DNA of 64,000 bases from Glycine soja (taxonomy: Eukaryota; Streptophyta; Magnoliopsida; Fabales; Fabaceae), in contig NC_041012.1 of assembly GCF_004193775.1 (NCBI RefSeq), forward strand, positions 13,785,223-13,849,222, written 5' to 3'. The position numbers and the translations under genes were made by a program. The notes under the pieces were generated by a model. The model worked only from the letters and a program-made list of their open reading frames with translations, was not told the DNA's origin and made no database searches. Positions 58,478 through 64,000 of this stretch are shown here, in pieces. The first letter of the stretch is position 1, and each line of letters begins with the position of its first letter.

Positions 58478-59410
58478 CTAGTAGCGCTTCTTTAACGTCT
58501 TGAGCTGGACGCCTAATGATTTGTCGGTCATGGACCTAGTACTTTGCTTACCTTTGGCTTTGGACTTGGTCGCCTGCTGGTCGGCCATGTGTCGTAGGCA
58601 ACGCTCTAACCTTTTTGCGGATGAGCTGAGGTGAACTCTAGAGGTGGTGGCAGTGTGTCTATTGCCCGCTACCGACCATCCCAATGCTGCTGTGGTGTTT
58701 CGCCCTGCGCCTGCCTGGGGGTGCAGCACTTCTTGATGAAAGCTCGATTAGTAGGGGGCCTGATGCCCTTGCTGGAGGTGACAGGTACTCCGTAGAACTG
58801 ACAGAGACCCGTAATTAGAGCTTGACAACTCCAAGACCCTGTTGGACTTCTTCGGGTCCACTGGGTGTCTTGCAGGCGCGATCCCTGCAAACAATAGATG
58901 AAATCAGAAATCAGTTGAGCGATGTGCATACTTACCTATGATGATGTGACCTTCTCGGGGGGGTACGAGCACCCTGTAGGACTGATAGAGGCCCGTAACC
59001 AAAGCTGGAAACCCCAGGGCCCTGTTGGACTTTTCCGGGTCCACTGGGTGTCTCTTGGGTGCGATCCCTGCAAACAATAGATGGTATCAGAAATCAGTTG
59101 AACCATATGCATACTTACCCATGTCGGGACGACACAGACCAACTGATACTTTTGCAGGGGGAGATTGGCATTGCGGTCACTGGGCAGAATGTTGCTAAGT
59201 AGCAATGTCATCTATATCTGTGTAAGAGTGGTCATGTTGGTGCGCATGATCCACACTCGTCTCTTTGCAGCGGCACGGGTGAAATCTTGCCCCGGTATGC
59301 ATAGTAGCTGTGTGATAGCCTCCCTCTCTGGTTGTGCTCGCACAGTTGGTCGTCCTCCAATATCAGGGGGTGGCCCAGGAACCGTTAAAAGGAAACTACT
59401 GGTCCCTTAA
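58478..59410 (-). pseudogene. PF20167-type pseudogene, copy 2, with internal duplication
   Basis: On the minus strand this is a second remnant of the PF20167 'putative plant transposon protein' family. It reads from a QLCEHNQR-like stretch near 59330, through LLSNILPSDRNANLPLQKYQ (59211 down), MVQLISDTIY, a shift into the frame with DPEKSNRALGFPAL, and on to ALITGLCQFYGVPVTSSKGI and NRAFIKKC (about 58740). A TAG stop lies at 59212-59214. The AQLISD-to-GLCQ portion occurs twice, about 184 bp apart (59115-58945 and 58935-58770), and both copies share the same one-base frameshift. No pol lies next to it. It is dead as a single frame, and its ancestral role is unknown. Confidence 0.7.
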
Positions 59411-59468
59411 CCGGGAGTGCAAGTCTTGGTTAAGCATTTAAGGATAGAGGACCTTAAATTCTCTTAAG

Positions 59469-61040
59469 GTGCGGATGTGGAGCACACTGAAAATGAGGAC
59501 ACGTAGCCCTCTAAAGGTGAGGGTGTGCAACCCTCTCAAGGCGAGGATGTATAGTCCTCTGGAGGTGAGGGCGTGCAGCCCTCTGTTGGCGAGGACGTGT
59601 AGTCCTATAAAGGTGAAGGCGTGTCGCCCTCTGTTGGCGAGGACGTGTAGTCCTCTAAAGGTGAGGGCGTGTAGCCCTACGAAGGTGAGGACATGTAGTC
59701 TTCTGATGGCGAGGGCGTGTAGCCCTCTGAAGGTGAGGACGTGTGGTCCTCTAAAGGTGAGGGCGTGTAGCCCTACGAAGGTGAGGACATGTAGTCCTCT
59801 GAAGGTGAGGGTAACTAGTACCCAAGGCAAGGGCGAGTAGCCCTCTCAAGGCGAGGACGTGTAGTCCTCTGGAGGTGAGGGCATGCAGCCCTCTGATGGT
59901 GAGGACATGTAGTCCTCTCAAGGCGAAGACGTGTAGTCCTCTGGAGGTGAGAGCGTGCAGCCCTCTGATGGTGAGGACATGTAGTCCTCTCAAGGCGAGG
60001 ACGTTTAGTCCTCTAAAGGTGAGGGCGTGCAGCCCTCTGTTGGCGAGGACGTGTAGTCCTCTAAAGGTGAGGGCGTGTAGCCCTACGTTGGCGAGGACGT
60101 GTAGTCCTCTCAAGGTGAGGGCGTGCAGCCCTCTGTTGGCGAGGACGTGTAGTCCTCTAAAGGTGAGGGCGTGTAGCCCTACGAAGGTGAGGACATGCAG
60201 TCCTCTGATGGCGAGGGCGTGTAACCCTCTGAAGGTGAGGACATGCAGTCCTCTGATGGCGAGGGCGTGTAGCCCTCTGAAGGTGAGGACACGTAGTCCT
60301 CTGATGGCGAGGGCGTGTAGCCCTCTGAAGGTGAGGACATGCAGTCCTCTGAAAGTGAGGACACACAGTCCTCTTAAGGTGAGGGTAAGTAGTACCCAAG
60401 GTGAGGGCGGGTAGCCCTCTCAAGGCGAGGACGTGTAGTCCTCTGGAGGTGAGGGCGTGCAGCCCTCTGATGGTGAGGACATGTAGTCCTCTCAAGGCGA
60501 GGACGTGTAGTCCTCTCAAGGCGAGGACGTGTAGTCCTCTCAAGGCGAGGACGTGTAGTCCTCTCAAGGCGAGGACGTGTAGTCCTCTCAAGGCGAGGAC
60601 GTGTAATCCTCTCAAGGTGAGGACGTGGAGTCCTCTGAAGGCGAGGATGTGTAGTCCTCTAAAGGTGAGGGCGTGCAGCCCTCTGTTGGCGAGGACGTGT
60701 AGTCCTCTAAAGGTGAGGGCGTGTAGCCCTACGTTGGCGAGGACGTGTAGTCCTCTCAAGGTGAGGGCGTGCAGCCCTCTGTTGGCGAGGACGTGTAGTC
60801 CTCTAAAGGTGAAGGCGTGTAGCCCTACGAAGGTGAGGACATGCAGTCCTCTGATGGCGAGGGCGTGTAACCCTCTGAAGGTGAGGACATGCAGTCCTCT
60901 GATGGCGAGGGCGTGTAGCCCTCTGAAGGTGAGGACATGCAGTCCTCTGAAAGTGAGGACACACAGTCCTCTTAAGGTGAGGGCGTGCAGCCCTCTGTTG
61001 GCGAGGACGTGTAGTCCTCTGAAGACCAGGGTACTAGTAC
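59469..61040. repeat. 24-bp hairpin minisatellite, about 65 units
   Basis: Units such as GAGGACGTGTAGTCCTC plus a 7-base spacer (TCAAGGC, TAAAGGT or TGATGGC type) follow each other at 24 bp. Each unit is an inverted repeat, GAGGAC/GTCCTC or GAGGGC/GCCCTC, around a GTGTA-like loop. A few units use GGGTA/TACCC arms (about 59810, 60375 and 61030). A longer block (about 59830-60370) recurs at about 60410-60970. Because 24 is a multiple of three, long frames are open on both strands; they are not evidence for a protein. Confidence 0.9.
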
Positions 61041-61851
61041 CCGAGGGTCCATCCTTATGAGAAAGCAAGAGATCGACTCATCGAGAGAGCCGGTCATCCC
61101 AAATTCAAAAGATTTGGACATTTAGATGTAGGGAATCTATGTAGTTAACATGATTTTGAGGGATGCAAATGCATGCAACCTTTGTTGTGAAATTTGGGTA
61201 AATGCGGACTTTATATGAAACAATGCAATGTAATGGAAAGTTGTACAATGTTCATGGCATTCTTTCCCTATTTTGTGATTTTGATTTTGATTTGATTTTT
61301 TTTTTTTTTTTGGAAAACACAGATTGACTGCCCTTTTGAAAAAGGTGATAATTCATGCAACCTCATCCTATCTTTTTGCAAATCTCTCCGGGAACTCCCT
61401 CAGAGTGTATGTTCTTTTTGATTTAGTCACTTGACCATTTTGGAGTGACGGCAATGGAGTCGTTTGATGTTTAATCAATCCATTGAAATCCTAGGGTTTG
61501 TCCCTTTTTTTTTTGTTAAAAACATCGATGGGTGAGAACTTTTGATCGGCCCCTCATTGCCCCAGTGTAAGGCTTTGAGGTATCAATCGTTGCCTTTCGT
61601 CATGACCTTGTAGGAGGGAACCTATTGGGTGAGAACTTCTAATCTGCCCCTAGGTTCGCTTGAAGTTTTTGCATGGTGCCTTTCGTTGCCCCAGTGTAGG
61701 GCTTAGAGGTACCAATTGTTGTCTTGTTTTCACGACCTCGTAGTGAGGAAGAATGAAAGAAGCAGTTGATTCTTGCAAAAAAGAATTTTCCAAGGACGAG
61801 AAATAGTTGAAGGATTTTTTTCAGTTGATGGATTAAGTCAAATGACTCCTA
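61041..61851 (-). other. Ogre-type leader-like sequence
   Basis: No gene. GCCCCAGTGTAAGGCTTTGAGG and GCCCCAGTGTAGGGCTTAGAGG (about 61558 and 61690) are two copies of a part found once at 44730 and once at 47300. The tail AATGACTCCTA continues after the solo LTR at 62576. Confidence 0.55.
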
Positions 61852-62570
61852 TGTAGAAGCAAGATGTTTTGATGATGCCAAAGGATCAAGTGCTTCCAAG
61901 TTTTATTCAAGACAAGAATCCAAGAAAATCAAGATATATGATCAAGTTGATCTCTAGAATCTTAGGAAGAAGTTTCCAAATTGAAGAAGCAAAAGGTTTG
62001 ACCAAGGAATTCTATCCTTTCAAATTGAGATTTGCTCTCTGGTAATCGATTACCAGCAGTTTGAAAATGTTTTAATTCAAATTTTTAAAACCTGTAATCG
62101 ATTACATAAGTCTTGTAATTGATTACCAGAGGGGATTTTCAGAAAATAATTTCCAAGAGACATATCTATTTCAAATGTTTTATGAATGGCCATTCAAATG
62201 TTTTAAAGAGAGTTTTCATTGCCCAAACAGTTTTATCCTCTCGAAAGATCAAGAGTTTTTCTGAACTAAAATGTCTTATCCTCTCAAAAAGATTCCTTGG
62301 TCAACCACTTGCATATTCAATAATGAATTTTGATTGGTCTTCATTGTACAATCTATCCCTTTTAAGAGAGATTTCTTCTTCTTATTTCTGAAAAGGGATT
62401 AAGAGACCGTGGGTCTCTTGTAGTAGAGGATTCTTGAACACAAGGGAAGGGTTGTCCCTATGTGTATTGTTAATCCGAAAAGAGAGAGTGAAAGTTTAAT
62501 TGGGGAATAGTCTTTGCATCTTAATTCAACCCCCCTTTTTCTTAAGGTAACTGAGGCCATTTGTCCAACA
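61852..62570 (-). mobile_element. Solo LTR with TCCTA target duplication
   Basis: This 719-bp element begins TGTAGAAGCAAG and ends TTGTCCAACA. It is flanked by TCCTA at 61847-61851 and 62571-62575. Removing it restores the CTCCTATTCTTGATAA leader sequence seen at 44885, which confirms the insertion. It holds TGGTAATCGATTACCA, a perfect palindrome, at about 62040. It may be a Copia/Sirevirus LTR, with the reading TGTTGGACAAATGG on the minus strand as its 5' tip; the family is a guess. Confidence 0.85.
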
Positions 62571-62714
62571 TCCTATTCTTGATAACTCACTTCTCTCTAA
62601 AAAGACAAAATGAGGTCACATGAACGTCTATATTTTTACTTGAAAACACAGTCAATCAAATGCCTTTTTATTTTTTATTTTGAAACTTATTTGTTTTGAA
62701 CTTTGCTCGTTGTT
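62571..62714 (-). other. Leader-like sequence continuing after the solo LTR
   Basis: It matches the leader at about 44890-45010 (AATTCACTTTTCTCTC, GAGGTCAC, AGTCAATCAAATG) in diverged form. It ends where Gag-like sequence begins. Confidence 0.5.
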
Positions 62715-64000
62715 TTACGGCACCCCCACCAACGTGCAAGATGAGTAATCTCTGATTGAACGGTCTTGGAAGTCAACACTTAGGAGCGCAGGTTGCTTGA
62801 GCAAATAGACCAATGGCTTACACCCACATTCCGGTGAAAGTTGAATAAGCAAAGATGCGTTTGTGAGAGGATGAGGGACAAAGATATCAACTTTATCCAT
62901 TTCATTTAACATTGTAGCTGGGGTTTACAATAATGGCATAAACTTGGAAACCCTGATGAGTCATTAAGGACACCTAACAACAGCTTTCAAAATTGCCCCA
63001 TGTGTGGCATCTCTTGTCAAATTTCAGCCAGCCCGTATCAATTAGACTTCACACTTTATGCTTCGGGGTCATACAATGCTCAATGGAATGCCCCAGGGCT
63101 CCTCCACGATAAGCACACGTTGCGTTCGAGTCGTATCCTCAGAAAAATGGAGGTTGAGGAACCTTGGTTGGGGTTATGGCTACCATTGAATTATTGAGTG
63201 GATATGGGATCAAGTTTAGCATATGACAACGGAATTTGGGGTGAACCCTACAGGCTTTTTGCTGCAAAATTCCTTTTTGTTGGTGTTTTTTTGGTTTGTG
63301 CTAAAGGTGGTCTTCGTCATTGGAAGTGCGGTAGACAGGCTTTGTGGTTGATTTAGGGATGGCCTTTGTGGATAACTGGGTAGTGGGTAAGCAGGAGGTT
63401 TGTTATTGACTGAGTAATGACATTGTTGGGTTTGGTGGGAAACTTGGCTGTATAGGAATGGCAGTCACAACATGGGTTTCTCCCTCTTTCTCACCCTCTT
63501 CATTTGCCCCAGTTTTCTCAGTAGTCCTAGTAGGATGATCAAATTTGCCTCTTTTCGGACCCACATCGATCCTTTCACTGGCGAAGACCAAATCCGCAAA
63601 GCTTTGAGGGTGCGTAGCCCACCATCTTTTCATAGTAGAGTATCGATAATGTGTCTACCATCACGATCATCGTCTCCCTTTCCATCATTGGGGGTACCAC
63701 CTGGGCCGCCAGATCCCTCCACCTTTTGGGCGTGTTCTTTGAAAGATCCGTCCCTCTTTTTGCAAATGTTCTGTAGTTGCATCCTATCCGGAACCATATC
63801 AAAATTGTACTGATACTGCCTAACAAAGGCAACCATTAGGTCCTTCCAAGAATGGACTCGGGAAGATTCCAAGTTAGTGTACCAGGTAACAGATACCCCA
63901 GTAAGACTTTCTTGAAAGGAATGTATTAGCAATTCCTCATCTTTTGTGTATTCCCCCATCTTCTGACAATACATCTTTAGATGGTTCTTGGGACAAGTAG
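62715..64000 (-). pseudogene. Ty3/gypsy Gag (retrotransposon gag domain), frameshifted
   Basis: The minus-strand Gag enters from the right edge. It shows the retrotransposon gag domain core: KDEELLIHSFQESLTG, TWYTNLESSRVHSWKDLMVA, and FVRQYQYNFDMVPDRMQLQN (63974 to about 63760). A frameshift near 63745 moves the homology to a frame with WRDLAAQV and MVDTLSILYYEKMVGY. A second shift near 63625 leads to SFADLVFASERIDVG. Farther along, about 63080-63010, a short CAYRGGA...HSIEHC-like stretch may be a zinc-knuckle remnant. The style fits Gag of Ogre/Tat-type elements. Structural Gag packages element RNA; this copy cannot make a full protein. The N terminus is outside the window. Confidence 0.8.

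Noticed and set aside
59064..59121. A real 51-base intron (GTAAGT...TTGCAG) in PF20167 copy 2
   Set aside because: The same bases encode normal family residues in relatives, and 51 bases is too short for usual plant splicing.
60157..61068. 303-residue minus-strand frame and long plus-strand frames
   Set aside because: They come from the 24-bp minisatellite (8 codons per unit), which leaves frames open on both strands. No promoter, homology or codon signal supports a gene.
1..64000. tRNA, rRNA or small nuclear RNA genes
   Set aside because: No cloverleaf or conserved rRNA text was noticed while reading. The PBS sites resemble a tRNA 3' end only because they are primer sites.

Overview
This window looks like gene-poor, repeat-dense chromatin of a legume, most likely soybean or a close relative (Glycine). 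That is inferred from the transposon families, not from a diagnostic gene. No intact host gene was found. Everything recognisable is a Ty3/gypsy LTR retrotransposon, a solo LTR, or tandem repeats derived from such elements. The 100-base run of N shows that this is a scaffolded assembly.

Layout. 1-3891: 3' part of an Athila-type element on the plus strand (integrase remnant, long 3' noncoding region, 3' LTR). It sits inside an older Athila-type element on the minus strand (about 9378 down to 3892). The older element keeps broken RT-RNase H-integrase and, in the env position, a broken PF20167-type ORF; that ORF also carries a solo LTR (4204-5173) with a perfect target duplication. 9379-11988: two Ogre/Tat-type LTRs on the minus strand, one nested in the other. 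12253-27263 and 27364-41195: two large tandem-repeat arrays of one satellite family in opposite orientations, with the N gap between them. Each array abuts the polypurine tract and 3' LTR of an Ogre-type element (minus at the left, plus at the right). The arrays therefore lie in the 3' untranslated position of two head-to-head elements. 42994-44160: a shrunken chromovirus-like polyprotein remnant with the start of its own LTR.

44606-56600: a stack of minus-strand Ogre-type pieces. It holds a 2,567-bp tandem duplication of leader-PBS-LTR, a degraded Ogre ORF1 (50535-51547), and a complete 2.2-kb LTR (52423-54621) flanked by a PBS on one side and a PPT on the other, so it is shared by two elements. 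164-bp and 127-bp tandem repeats follow. 57950-58355 is an AT-rich ~72-bp repeat. 58478-59410 is a second PF20167-type pseudogene. 59469-61040 is a 24-bp minisatellite. 61852-62570 is a solo LTR with a perfect 5-bp duplication. 62715-64000 is a Gag remnant broken by frameshifts.

The most unusual theme is that nearly every Ogre-derived tandem repeat here is built from short inverted repeats. Where monomers differ in sequence, the two arms often differ together, so the ability to pair is kept. This is seen in the 24-bp array, the 127-bp array, both large satellite subfamilies and a variable LTR hairpin. Whether this reflects selection on RNA structure, a replication or recombination mechanism, or chance from gene conversion cannot be decided from the window alone.
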